From Clostridia bacterium (GTDB lineage Bacteria; Bacillota; Clostridia; UBA1212; UBA1255), in contig JAFWZX010000023.1 of assembly GCA_017517275.1 (NCBI GenBank), positions 1 to 64,000 on the forward strand: DNA of 64,000 bases, in the 5' to 3' direction. Positions within the stretch are counted from its first letter, which is position 1; each line of letters starts with the position of its first letter. This document shows, in pieces, positions 1 through 8,179 of this stretch. A program made the position numbers and the translations under genes. The notes under the pieces were generated by a model. The model was not told the DNA's origin and made no database searches. It saw only the letters and a program-made list of their open reading frames with translations.

Positions 1-222
1 CGAATCGCAAAAGAAGCAGCTTTAGCAATTGCGATAAAAGATGCCGGCATCAATGAAGCAGACGTAAGAGATCTGGACATTGAGTTAGATAAGGAAAGAG
101 AAATCTTTGTCTATGAAATCGATTTTGAAACTTACAATAACAGACAGGAAATCGAATACGAATACGACATAAATGCCGTAACAGGTGAGATTATAAAAAA
201 GGAAATTGAAAGAGATGGATGA
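1..222 (+). CDS. PepSY-domain protein, C-terminal fragment
   Basis: The window opens inside this gene. Frame 1 is open to TGA at 220-222 and gives 73 residues. The fragment begins with an RIAKEAALAIA helix followed by DIELDKEREIFVYEIDF and ends with a GEIIKKEIE strand. This helix followed by beta strands ending in a V-TGEI pattern is characteristic of PepSY domains, which are found in secreted peptidase-inhibitor or propeptide-like proteins. The protein is probably extracytoplasmic, but the N-terminus and any signal peptide lie outside the window. A strong terminator follows 28 bases downstream. Family assignment rests on pattern recognition; the exact role is unknown. Confidence 0.75.
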   Translation, partial: RIAKEAALAIAIKDAGINEADVRDLDIELDKEREIFVYEIDFETYNNRQEIEYEYDINAVTGEIIKKEIERDG

Positions 223-250
223 CCCCTACGAGAGTGTAATAAATTCTCTA

Positions 251-288
251 AACCAAGCTGTACAAAAACGTACGGCTTGGTTTTTTTT
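251..288 (+). terminator. Rho-independent terminator after PepSY gene
   Basis: AACCAAGC and GCTTGG(TT) form the outer stem, GTAC/GTAC the inner stem around a short A-rich loop, and eight T follow directly. The next gene's start lies beyond this hairpin, which argues against starting that gene upstream at 277. Confidence 0.9.
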
Positions 289-324
289 ACAAGACAATAT
301 ATAATGAATATGGAGGGGTTATCA

Positions 325-1041
325 TTGGAAAATAAAAAAATATTCGTAATATCAGATGTTCACGGTTTTTACACAGAGATGAAAAGCGCACTTGAGAAAT
401 CAGGCTTTGACAAAAACAATCCTGATCATTTACTTGTATGTTGCGGCGATTATTTTGACCGTGGCTGTGAAAATATGGAAGTTTTAAAATATTTTGAAAA
501 ATTAAATCACACAGTTTTGTTAAGGGGCAATCACGAAGATTTATTATTAAAATTGCTGATAACCGGTCAGATTCATTCCCATAACTATGTGAACGGCACA
601 ATGCAGACCCTACTGGAATTTTTTGGCAGATATTCCATCAACCCTGTAGATGACACGATAGATTTTTCCGGAAAGACAAGTACGGTCAACAGAGTCATAG
701 AGTTTATTGAAGATACACGCAATTATTATGAAACAGATAAATACGTTTTTGTTCACGGTTGGATACCCGCCGGTTGCACTAAGTCGGAGGACTTAATTAT
801 AGCTTCTGACAGCGATTGGGAAAAGGCTCGTTGGGTAAAGTGGACAGAGAAATACACAGGTCAGCCTCCACTGGAAGACAAGATCCTTATATGCGGCCAC
901 GTGCCCACATTTACAGCTAACAAATATGATAGTACAAGAGAATTAAACTGCTCTGATATTTTCACAGGTAACGGACTTATTGCGATTGACGCCGGTACAT
1001 ACGACTCCCGCCGAGTAAACGTATTGACGCTATACGATTAA
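325..1041 (+). CDS. Calcineurin-like serine/threonine phosphatase family protein
   Basis: A cytoplasmic metallophosphoesterase of about 238 residues. The metal-binding signatures are visible in order: ISDVHG near the N-terminus, GDYFDRG, then LRGNHED, with later histidines in FVHGW and CGHVP. This is the PPP/PrpE-like arrangement that binds two metals and hydrolyses phosphoester bonds; the substrate could be phosphoprotein or a dinucleotide. The start is set at TTG 325 because GGAGGGG sits 6 bases upstream. An in-frame ATG at 277 falls inside the preceding terminator and has no ribosome site. The gene is monocistronic: a new promoter follows before the alpha-galactosidase. Family is sure, substrate is not. 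Confidence 0.85.
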   Translation: MENKKIFVISDVHGFYTEMKSALEKSGFDKNNPDHLLVCCGDYFDRGCENMEVLKYFEKLNHTVLLRGNHEDLLLKLLITGQIHSHNYVNGTMQTLLEFFGRYSINPVDDTIDFSGKTSTVNRVIEFIEDTRNYYETDKYVFVHGWIPAGCTKSEDLIIASDSDWEKARWVKWTEKYTGQPPLEDKILICGHVPTFTANKYDSTRELNCSDIFTGNGLIAIDAGTYDSRRVNVLTLYD

Positions 1042-1070
1042 TATTGCTACTTTTATACTATTATTTTGCG

Positions 1071-1099
1071 TTGTTCCATTGTTGTATTTATGCTATAAT
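1071..1099 (+). promoter_or_regulatory. Sigma-A-type promoter for the GH36 operon
   Basis: TTGTTC at 1071-1076, a 17-base spacer and a perfect TATAAT at 1094-1099. It lies about 40 bases before the alpha-galactosidase start. Confidence 0.7.
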
Positions 1100-1139
1100 T
1101 TTTTCATTACTTAAATGAAACTTTGCGAGGTGTATAATC

Positions 1140-3035
1140 ATGGAAGCAAATAATATTCCACTATCTTTTGTTTACGGTGGCAAACTCTTATCCGGCATAC
1201 CGCAGGAATTTAATCCTGTTAAGGAAGTTAAGAAGCTTGACGGCAACAAAACGCAAACCACATTTACCGGCACAGATTCCAAAGGTTTGACAATTACCGC
1301 AGAATGTGTAACATATAGCGACTTTTCAACTTATGAGTGGCTGGTTTATTTTACAAATAACGGAAACACAGATACTCAAATACTTTCAGATATCAAACTT
1401 AATCAAAAGTTTACCGGTAACAATCCGATTTTGTACTACGGAAACGGTGATACTTGCCGTGATGACGGCTATGAATGGTATCGCACGCCTGTCACACAAG
1501 AGATTAAGATAGATTCTCACTTTGGCATGAGCTGTCAAGATGCCTTCCCGTATATGCGATTACTTTTTGAAGACAAAGGAGCGAACATTGCCATAGGTTG
1601 GCCCGGTGGCTGGACTGCGATTATTAAGCCCGAAGACAATGGCGCAACTGTCAGCATCGGTCAGCAAAGATGTCATATGAAGCTTCTTCCCGGTGAAAAG
1701 ATCCGCACACCCCGGCTTACTGTTCAACCGTACGAAGGTACAGATGACATTGGTAGAAACTCCTGGAGAAGATGGGCTATTAAGTATATCGTTGCAAAAG
1801 AAAACGGGACAGTATTACCCCCTAAATACTGTCTGCACGTGTGGATGGTAAATAATATGCCTGAATTTACCGGTGCGACAGACGAGAACCAGATTGGCGG
1901 ACTCGTAGATTATATCAACGGTGGTTTGAAGCCCGATATTTGGTGGATTGATGCCGGTTGGTATAAATGCGACGGCAATTGGCCTTACGTTGGCTCTTGG
2001 TATCCTGACACTGACAGATTCCCTAACGGTCTTAAGACAATCGGTGATAAATGTAAAGAAGAGGGCGTTGGTTTCCTTTTGTGGTTTGAGCCGGAACGAG
2101 TTGTGTACGGCACAAGACTTCACACAGAACACCCTGACTGGCTCTTATATGCAGACGGTGTCCCCGGAGCAAACAAAGATACCGGTATTCTTAATTTAGG
2201 AATAACAGAATGTTGCGATTATATGATTCACCATATTACAAATATTATAAAAACCTCCGGAATCACAGTATACAGACAAGATTTTAACTTTATTCCTGAA
2301 CCATATTGGATAAATAACGAAGCAGAAGACAGAATCGGCGCTTTAGAGAATTTTCACCAGCAAGGATATCTCCGTTACTGGGACGGTCTGCTTGAGAACA
2401 ACCCCGGTCTTATAATCGACTCCTGTGCAGCCGGCGGAAGACGTAACGATCTTGAAACAATGCGTCGCAATGCAGTTGCACTTCACTACACTGACGTAGG
2501 TTATGGAATTCCGATTATTAAGCAAAAGCAGCACAGAGAAATGTTTGAATGGATTCCCTACTTCCGCGCTCATAACATGAACTGGGATTATCCTGATAAG
2601 AATCAGCCTGACTCATATGCCTTCCACACGGCGATGGCTCCTGCACTTACTGATATGATTAGCCACAGTGCAGATGAAGATGCATATGCACTTTCCCGCA
2701 AAATGGTTCCAATTTGGCGCAAAGCCGCTCATATAATGACAAGTGCTGACTATTATCCCTTAACCGAATGCCGTAAAAATCCCGAAGACGTTTATGCAAT
2801 GCAGTTCCATAATCCGGAATCCGGAAGTGGCTTCGTTCAAATTGTCGCCGGCAAAGACTGCGCTCACGACTGCTACACTTTGATTTGTGAAAAGTTAGAT
2901 CCCAACAAGAAATATCTATTTACAGATGAAGAAAGAGGAACAGAAATAACTTACACAGGAGCAGAATTAACGGCAGGTATTTGCCATAAACTGGAAAAGA
3001 GAACAGGCTATTTGTATTTCTATAATGAGATATAA
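1140..3035 (+). CDS. Alpha-galactosidase, glycoside hydrolase family 36
   Basis: A 631-residue enzyme without a signal peptide, so it acts in the cytoplasm on imported alpha-galactosides such as raffinose-type sugars or galactomannan pieces. The GH36 core is clear: WWIDAGWYKCDGNWP, FPNGLK, LWFEPE, then YRQDFNF with the predicted nucleophile Asp381, and DSCAAGGRRNDLE with the predicted acid/base Asp437. The N-terminal part (about 1-215) matches the beta-sandwich domain of the family and the tail a small C-terminal beta domain. The protein is shorter than the common 700-residue forms. It is followed after 32 bases by a GH99-like gene, so the two are probably one transcript from the promoter at 1071. 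Confidence 0.93.
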   Translation: MEANNIPLSFVYGGKLLSGIPQEFNPVKEVKKLDGNKTQTTFTGTDSKGLTITAECVTYSDFSTYEWLVYFTNNGNTDTQILSDIKLNQKFTGNNPILYYGNGDTCRDDGYEWYRTPVTQEIKIDSHFGMSCQDAFPYMRLLFEDKGANIAIGWPGGWTAIIKPEDNGATVSIGQQRCHMKLLPGEKIRTPRLTVQPYEGTDDIGRNSWRRWAIKYIVAKENGTVLPPKYCLHVWMVNNMPEFTGATDENQIGGLVDYINGGLKPDIWWIDAGWYKCDGNWPYVGSWYPDTDRFPNGLKTIGDKCKEEGVGFLLWFEPERVVYGTRLHTEHPDWLLYADGVPGANKDTGILNLGITECCDYMIHHITNIIKTSGITVYRQDFNFIPEPYWINNEAEDRIGALENFHQQGYLRYWDGLLENNPGLIIDSCAAGGRRNDLETMRRNAVALHYTDVGYGIPIIKQKQHREMFEWIPYFRAHNMNWDYPDKNQPDSYAFHTAMAPALTDMISHSADEDAYALSRKMVPIWRKAAHIMTSADYYPLTECRKNPEDVYAMQFHNPESGSGFVQIVAGKDCAHDCYTLICEKLDPNKKYLFTDEERGTEITYTGAELTAGICHKLEKRTGYLYFYNEI

Positions 3036-3067
3036 TAAATAATTGTACATAAGAAAGGACATATGCT

Positions 3068-4093
3068 ATGAAAGACACAGAAAAATTGTACAAAGACGTT
3101 GTGTATAACTATGATGACGTAGAATGTAAACAAACAGGCGTAGGCTTATTTCCCAAGACTCCCTGCGAGGAAAGACAAGTTGGTATTGCATATTCTACGT
3201 GGCATACTCCGGCGCGCAAATGGGGTGAGACTACATGGGATATACCGCAAATCGGCCCATATTCTTCTGACGACAAGGTAGTTCTTCGCAAACATGCTGA
3301 AATGCTAGCCGCCGCAGACATAGACTTTGTACTTATAGATTGGTCAAATAATACTTGCTATAATCCTGAAACAATGGCAGCCTTACGAAGTGATTTTCGT
3401 ATGATAGAAGTTGCTGTAGATGCAATGTTTGAAGTATGGGCAACAGTACCCAATGCTCCGAAAATTTGCTTCTTAGTTGGTCCCGGACACAGCGGAATGC
3501 CCAATCTTGACAATGGCAACCATCAAAAAAAAGTAGATCAAATTTACAGAGATTATCTGGCTAACGAGAAAAACAGGGAAATGTATTACTGTTACGATGG
3601 CAAGCCGCTTCTTATATGTTACGGTGCAACGCCCACACAATACGGTGCCGATCCAAAATGGGATGATGATCGTTTTACCGTACGCTGGATGACAGGATAC
3701 GTAGGACAACAAAGAGATCTTTTTGATGCAGAAACAAAGAGGTCTTACAGATATTGGAGCTGGGAAGAACGCGACGAACAAACTTACACAGTATACAATG
3801 GCACAGTAGAATCTGTTACGTGTACAGCTGCCTCAAGACCACAAGGCAAACCGGAAGCGCCCGGTTACATCCCTGCATATCCCAGAAACAACGGTTCAAC
3901 CCTAAAGCGCCAATTCCAGAGAGCGATAGATTTGGGATCACGTTTCGTATTAGTCGTATCCTGGAATGAATGGTCAAAAGGAGAACAGCCTACCCCCGAG
4001 ATTTCCAAGGATATTGAACCCTCTGAGATATACGGAAGCTTTTATTACGACCTATTAAAAGAGCAAATCAAGAAGTTTAAAGGAAAAATCTGA
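3068..4093 (+). CDS. Intracellular GH99/WbsX-like glycoside hydrolase
   Basis: A 341-residue protein with no signal peptide. It has the TIM-barrel pattern of GH71/GH99/WbsX-like proteins: VGIAYSTWHTP near residue 35, KHAEMLAAADIDFVLIDWS, YYCYDGKPLLI, RFTVRW, and the C-terminal VVSWNEWSKGEQ followed by SKDIEPSEIYGSFYY. Glu in the WNEW motif is a candidate acid residue. The same landmarks occur in the surface-anchored protein at 45450-47447, so the two are distant paralogs. Co-transcription with the alpha-galactosidase suggests that both work on one imported oligosaccharide. The exact CAZy family and linkage cannot be read from sequence alone. Confidence 0.7.
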   Translation: MKDTEKLYKDVVYNYDDVECKQTGVGLFPKTPCEERQVGIAYSTWHTPARKWGETTWDIPQIGPYSSDDKVVLRKHAEMLAAADIDFVLIDWSNNTCYNPETMAALRSDFRMIEVAVDAMFEVWATVPNAPKICFLVGPGHSGMPNLDNGNHQKKVDQIYRDYLANEKNREMYYCYDGKPLLICYGATPTQYGADPKWDDDRFTVRWMTGYVGQQRDLFDAETKRSYRYWSWEERDEQTYTVYNGTVESVTCTAASRPQGKPEAPGYIPAYPRNNGSTLKRQFQRAIDLGSRFVLVVSWNEWSKGEQPTPEISKDIEPSEIYGSFYYDLLKEQIKKFKGKI

Positions 4094-4125
4094 AGCATTC
4101 TGTACTATGTAACCATTGACAAAAA

Positions 4126-4160
4126 CGAGCCTCACTTTATTTAGTGAGGCTCGCTGTTTT
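4126..4160. terminator. Bidirectional terminator between convergent genes
   Basis: An 11-bp perfect stem (CGAGCCTCACT / AGTGAGGCTCG) with a six-base loop lies between the convergent ends at 4093 and 4191. On the + strand TGTTTT follows, and on the - strand a run of five T follows. Confidence 0.9.
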
Positions 4161-4190
4161 AATGATATCTTTTATAAATTGCCTTCAAAC

Positions 4191-5183
4191 TTAAATTGAA
4201 AATCCCGGATCTTCTGGACCCGATACTTCACCGGACGTCAATATGCCTATAATTATCAGCAAAAGAAAACATGTAAAGACAATCCCGATTACAAGATTCT
4301 TTATACTCTTATGTCCTTTAATTTTGAGTATAATAAAGGCAATTATTGATGATTGAGGGAGCAAGAGTGAAAAATAATATGCAAACATCGTATTTACTCT
4401 GAATTCCTGAATTAAAATCTCATCAATGATCATTGCTATAATCCAAGACGCAATAGACAGTCCGAACGTTATCCATGAAAGGGCTTTAAGTCCTCCCGGA
4501 ACAGATTTTTCTTTTCTCTCTACTACCTGATATATGGGTTGCGTCGTTCCATACTGCTGTTGACGGTAAACCGGCTGTTGTATTGGTTGTCCATATGCTG
4601 CCGGGTGATACACAGGCTGACCGTACACAGGCTGACCGTACACAGGTTGACCGTACACAGGTTGACCGTAAACAGGCTGACCATATATTGGTTGCTGTTG
4701 CGGTTGAGCCGTTTGCTGTTGCGGTTGCGGCTGAGCTGCTTGCGGATTTACCGGCTGAGCTGCTTGCTGTTGCGGTTGCGGTTGAGCTACTTGCGGATTT
4801 ACCGGTTGAGCTGCTTGCTGTTGCGGTTGCGGTTGAGCTACTTGCGGATTTACCGGTTGAGCTGCTTGCGGATTTACCGGTTGAGTGTATATAGGAACGT
4901 ACTGTGGTTGAGGACGAGGTGAAACCGGCGGTACGTGATGTACAGGCTGTACCGGTTGTGCAGTCTGCGTTGGCTGCACTTCAATCGGTTTATCATTCAA
5001 AAGCGCGTCAACACTAATACCAAATACTTGTTCAATTTTTACTAACTCTTCTACTCTTGGAAGAGCTTTGTGCATTTCCCAATCGTCAACAACCGTTGGC
5101 TGAATGTCTAACTTCTCAGCAAATTGCTGTATAGTTAAGCCCATAGATATTCTATAGTCATGAATTTTATCTCCTAACATCAT
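4191..5183 (-). CDS. XRE-type HTH protein with Q/P-rich repeats and three membrane segments
   Basis: A 330-residue membrane-bound presumed regulator. Residues 4-63 form a Cro/C1-type helix-turn-helix (LGDKIHDYRISMGLTIQQFA onward). Residues 68-220 are a low-complexity linker. It contains three 17-residue units of the type QAAQPVNPQVAQPQPQQ and then five tandem YGQPV units. Three hydrophobic segments follow at about 234-256, 266-287 and 296-316, with a short charged tail. This places the DNA-binding domain in the cytoplasm tethered to the membrane by a flexible arm. The start overlaps the stop of the upstream small gene (ATGA), so the two are translationally coupled. The target operator and signal are unknown. 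Confidence 0.8.
   Translation of the reverse strand: MMLGDKIHDYRISMGLTIQQFAEKLDIQPTVVDDWEMHKALPRVEELVKIEQVFGISVDALLNDKPIEVQPTQTAQPVQPVHHVPPVSPRPQPQYVPIYTQPVNPQAAQPVNPQVAQPQPQQQAAQPVNPQVAQPQPQQQAAQPVNPQAAQPQPQQQTAQPQQQPIYGQPVYGQPVYGQPVYGQPVYGQPVYHPAAYGQPIQQPVYRQQQYGTTQPIYQVVERKEKSVPGGLKALSWITFGLSIASWIIAMIIDEILIQEFRVNTMFAYYFSLLLPQSSIIAFIILKIKGHKSIKNLVIGIVFTCFLLLIIIGILTSGEVSGPEDPGFSI
4606..4680 (-). repeat. 15-bp tandem repeat encoding YGQPV
   Basis: About five copies of a 15-base unit (CCGTACACAGGCTGA with minor variants). Because the unit is a multiple of three, copy-number change keeps the frame of the XRE protein. Confidence 0.9.
4716..4868 (-). repeat. 51-bp tandem repeat encoding a 17-residue Q/P unit
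   Basis: Three nearly identical 51-base units. On the + strand each reads as tgcggatttaccgg followed by a GCTGTTGCGGTTGCGG stretch. They encode residues 106-156 of the XRE membrane protein and are in frame with it. Confidence 0.85.
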
Positions 5184-5404
5184 GATTTACCCTCCGAGTC
5201 TATCTTATCTTGCGTGTCAGAGGCTGTCTCCTCTGTTATTTCAACATTCTCTTTTGCTTCATTATCATAATCCTCTGAATTCGCCCATTTATCCACCTTA
5301 TGAGCCGCAGTGGATGCTGACTTTACAATAGATTTACCAAGATTTTTAAATGCGTGGCCTAAGCCAACTCCTGTTGTTTTCCATGAATCTTTCAAATCGC
5401 CCAT
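5180..5404 (-). CDS. Small conserved-looking charged protein, coupled to XRE membrane protein
   Basis: A 74-residue soluble protein starting MGDLKDSWKTTGVGLGHAF. The first half is an amphipathic, basic, Gly-rich stretch (KNLGKSIVKSASTAAHKVDKW) and the second half is strongly acidic. The ATG at 5404 is chosen because AGGAG lies 8 bases upstream; a GTG nine bases earlier overlaps that ribosome site. Its stop overlaps the start of the downstream XRE gene by ATGA. I recall similar short LKDSW..TG.G proteins in Clostridia but know no function. It may interact with the membrane or with the partner regulator. Confidence 0.65.
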   Translation of the reverse strand: MGDLKDSWKTTGVGLGHAFKNLGKSIVKSASTAAHKVDKWANSEDYDNEAKENVEITEETASDTQDKIDSEGKS

Positions 5405-5434
5405 CTTAATCACTCCTAAATATTATCTGCTTAT

Positions 5435-5463
5435 ATAATATTGCATATTTCAAAATATAGCAA
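5435..5463 (-). promoter_or_regulatory. Promoter for the small protein/XRE operon
   Basis: On the - strand TTGCTA (5458-5463), 17 bases, TATTAT (5435-5440), about 30 bases before the start at 5404. Confidence 0.5.
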
Positions 5464-5469
5464 GCCTTT

Positions 5470-7464
5470 TTATTGATTACTTACAATCCATCTGATAGTT
5501 TCCGGCATAACCTTATAATTTCTGACAAAAATACTATATAATTCTCTTTTATCCAAAGCAGCTTCTTGACAACCAATCTCAATTGTTACGGAAGGTATAC
5601 CAAGATATTCCATTACCCAATCCTTATACCCTGCGCCGTCAACACCGTAACTCGTGGCAAGAATATATCCGCTTACACTCTTTACAGACTGAGCCAAACT
5701 CTTGGATAAACTATTTACGGGTTCCTTATTGCCATATTCATAATATATTATACTACCTGTAGCATGATAACTAATAGTAACGTCGAAGTCATATTTCAAT
5801 GTGTAGTCGCGTAAAGCTTTGGCCTCTGCACTTGAGAATGGTGCCGTGCCTCCGTATAGTTCCGACGAAGGTGCTTTACGCTCATCTTTATTTTCACCCC
5901 AACCGGCAGGGAAATTTCGGTTGATATCAACACCAAGGGCATTTGCCTTCCATTTTTCAGTATATAAAGCCTGTGAAAAAGACGTATATTTTAATTTTTT
6001 ATCGTTTTGATATATTTTTAACTGAGAGGAGTTAAGCTTGCCCGTCTGAGAAATAACCACTCCGTCAGGATTGCTCATCGGAATAATATGGAAACAAACG
6101 TCGTCATAATCTGTAATATTGTAAATACACCAGTACTCTGCCATAGACATTAAAAGCCATGACGTCAGATGTTCTCTTGCATGAATGCCGCCTTGAATAA
6201 GAATCTGGTGCTTTGCGTTTTTATTGCCGATAATGATAACAGGAATATTCCTTTTCTCCTCGCTCCTGCCTATAGCTTCCGTCTTAGCTATGCTACTGTA
6301 TTTATTACAAATGGCATTAATATCTCTGCACATTTCTTCATATGAATAAGCTCCTGTTTGCTCTACGATTGACAAAGCGTCGAGGAAAGCCCCTTTAGCC
6401 TCTGTTTGATAATCCGGGTCAATAGTAAATGAAGGCTTTATAAAACTGCTCATTACGTAACCGATTTTATTCTTATACTCTACCTTTGCGAACTTTCCGT
6501 ACCATTCAAGAAGCGTGAAGGTAGATCCCTTATAAATTTTTGCAAGAACTTTAGCTGTAGTATTTGCGCTTCTTCTCAAATTGATATATTCATCACAATT
6601 TGCTTCCCATACAACCGGAATAGACGGATCGAACGTATCATCCACGTCGTATTCTTTCTCATCAGCATAATGCCACCATTCTTTGCTGTATCCCTTAAAG
6701 CCATGCTTTTCCATTACCGTCTCAAGCAAAACAGCATTTGCAGCGGCTTCTGTGCTTACATCACTATAATTTCTATCTGCTTTAGAGGAAAAATCGTCAA
6801 AATTTGACGGCATAACCAATTGTTTACCTGTAGTCAAATCAAACAGCGTCAAGTCAACTGCGCCGCCGCGGCAGTGAGATCGATTGCCGGTAACAGGATG
6901 TGATACGTAATTCGTATCAGGACAGATATCCCACAGTGCCTGTTGCGCGGAAACCGGTCTGAATCCGTCCCAGATAAGAATGCCAAGTCCTTTTCCCTTA
7001 AGTTCTTCCACAACAGCTGCTAATTTTTTTACAGTACCGTATCTTAAATACGTTTGCTGGAAGTCGTAAATTCTTTTTCCCGTGAAATTATCCTTCGTAG
7101 CATACATCAGATATTCTTTTGCATCGGGAATATATTCAAGTACGCGAACAAAAGCCGCATCACTGATGCCTGTATCGGGAGTCGGTTTCGGCGTAGCGGC
7201 AGGACTTGCAGTAGGACTTAATGCAGGTGTAACGCTCGGTGTTATACTGTGAGTCGGAGTCTCTATAGGAGTCATTGTCGCAACCTCCGTAGCTGATGGC
7301 GTTAACGTTAAATTACTCGTTGCAGTTGCTTGTAAGGAAGGTGTGCTATGGGCCGACGGAACTACCGTAGAATCGGCAGGCTGACTATTATGGCAGCCTC
7401 CGAAAAAAATCACAGCAGACAATATGAAAAAAAAGATTAAAACTAATCCCTTTATCTTCTTCAC
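5470..7464 (-). CDS. Lipoprotein with VanX-like dipeptidase, SH3 and M14 carboxypeptidase domains
   Basis: A 664-residue exported wall-peptide hydrolase. Residues 1-24 form a lipoprotein signal with lipobox FGGC (Cys24). Residues 30-98 are a Ser/Thr/Pro linker. Residues 100-275 match the M15D/VanX D-Ala-D-Ala dipeptidase family: SHCRGGAVD supplies zinc ligands His198 and Asp204, and KEWWH supplies Glu262 and His265. Residues 285-345 are a bacterial SH3 domain (YINLRRSAN, IGYVMSSFIKP). Residues 350-664 are an M14 zinc carboxypeptidase with HARE (His428, Glu431), DINRNFP, YHATG (His567) and catalytic Glu629 in VTIEIG, as in gamma-D-glutamyl-diaminoacid peptidases. The GTG start has GGAGGT five bases upstream. 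All catalytic residues of both enzymes are present, so one protein could trim both D-Ala-D-Ala and gamma-D-Glu bonds. Confidence 0.9.
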   Translation of the reverse strand: MKKIKGLVLIFFFILSAVIFFGGCHNSQPADSTVVPSAHSTPSLQATATSNLTLTPSATEVATMTPIETPTHSITPSVTPALSPTASPAATPKPTPDTGISDAAFVRVLEYIPDAKEYLMYATKDNFTGKRIYDFQQTYLRYGTVKKLAAVVEELKGKGLGILIWDGFRPVSAQQALWDICPDTNYVSHPVTGNRSHCRGGAVDLTLFDLTTGKQLVMPSNFDDFSSKADRNYSDVSTEAAANAVLLETVMEKHGFKGYSKEWWHYADEKEYDVDDTFDPSIPVVWEANCDEYINLRRSANTTAKVLAKIYKGSTFTLLEWYGKFAKVEYKNKIGYVMSSFIKPSFTIDPDYQTEAKGAFLDALSIVEQTGAYSYEEMCRDINAICNKYSSIAKTEAIGRSEEKRNIPVIIIGNKNAKHQILIQGGIHAREHLTSWLLMSMAEYWCIYNITDYDDVCFHIIPMSNPDGVVISQTGKLNSSQLKIYQNDKKLKYTSFSQALYTEKWKANALGVDINRNFPAGWGENKDERKAPSSELYGGTAPFSSAEAKALRDYTLKYDFDVTISYHATGSIIYYEYGNKEPVNSLSKSLAQSVKSVSGYILATSYGVDGAGYKDWVMEYLGIPSVTIEIGCQEAALDKRELYSIFVRNYKVMPETIRWIVSNQ

Positions 7465-7496
7465 CCTATACCTCCAAGTAGCAATTACTCCCGTGC

Positions 7497-7525
7497 ATTA
7501 TAAACAAAGATCGGCTTTTTTTCAA
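7497..7525 (-). promoter_or_regulatory. Promoter for the VanX/M14 lipoprotein
   Basis: TTGAAA (7520-7525), 17 bases, TATAAT (7497-7502) on the - strand, 33 bases before the GTG start. Confidence 0.75.
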
Positions 7526-7552
7526 GATGCTATAAACAACACGTTAAAAAGC

Positions 7553-8179
7553 TTATGATTTTTTCTTTGAAGAAAAATAGAATTTCCTTTCCGTTCCATG
7601 GATTAGTCGGTTTATATTTTCATGGTGACGGATTATGATAAAAAGAACCATTGCTGTGCAGGAAATTATTGCTCCCGGATGTGCATCCGTGAAGAAAAGA
7701 ACGACTACACTGGAGGTAACGGCACACATAGTAGATAATGACATATATTTAATAGTGAAGATCAAGGCAGCAAGCACGGCGCAGGCAACAAGCCATGCTC
7801 TCCAGTCTACAAATAATATCAGAGACATATAAACCAGAAATCCCTTACCGCCCTTGAACTTGTACCATATCGGGAATGAATGGCCAAGCATACAGAATAA
7901 GCCCGTATAGGCCGCACCCAACTGAAAATGTCCTGTATAGTGCTTAAACAGCATGGCAAAAGTACCTACAACCACAGCTGATTTTAACAAATCAATTGCC
8001 ATTACGACCCAGGACCATGCGCCTCCGAAGGTCCGCTTGAAATTAGTAAATCCCGGATTACCGCTACCGCACGTACGTATGTCCTTATGATACACGAGTT
8101 TTGATATTATTATTGCAGGATTAAGACCTGTTACGAAATATGCAACTAAAGCGGAAATAATATATAAAGCTATTTTCAT
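7553..8179 (-). CDS. plsY: Glycerol-3-phosphate acyltransferase PlsY
   Basis: A 208-residue polytopic membrane enzyme that moves the acyl group from acyl-phosphate to glycerol-3-phosphate, the first step of phospholipid synthesis. The family signatures are visible: TGLNPAIIISKLVY near residue 18, DIRTCGSGNPGFTNFKRTFG (PlsY motif 1), LGHSFPIWYKFKGGKGF (motif 2), and a later membrane segment. Length is usual for PlsY. It is the last gene of a three-gene unit whose frames overlap by ATGA at each junction. That ties this copy to two redox enzymes rather than to the usual neighbours; a second plsY elsewhere in the genome is likely but not visible here. Confidence 0.93.
   Translation of the reverse strand: MKIALYIISALVAYFVTGLNPAIIISKLVYHKDIRTCGSGNPGFTNFKRTFGGAWSWVVMAIDLLKSAVVVGTFAMLFKHYTGHFQLGAAYTGLFCMLGHSFPIWYKFKGGKGFLVYMSLILFVDWRAWLVACAVLAALIFTIKYMSLSTMCAVTSSVVVLFFTDAHPGAIISCTAMVLFIIIRHHENINRLIHGTERKFYFSSKKKS

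Noticed and set aside
4539-4922. Leu/Arg-rich frame on the + strand over the repeat tract
   Set aside because: Produced by translating the tandem repeat on the wrong strand.
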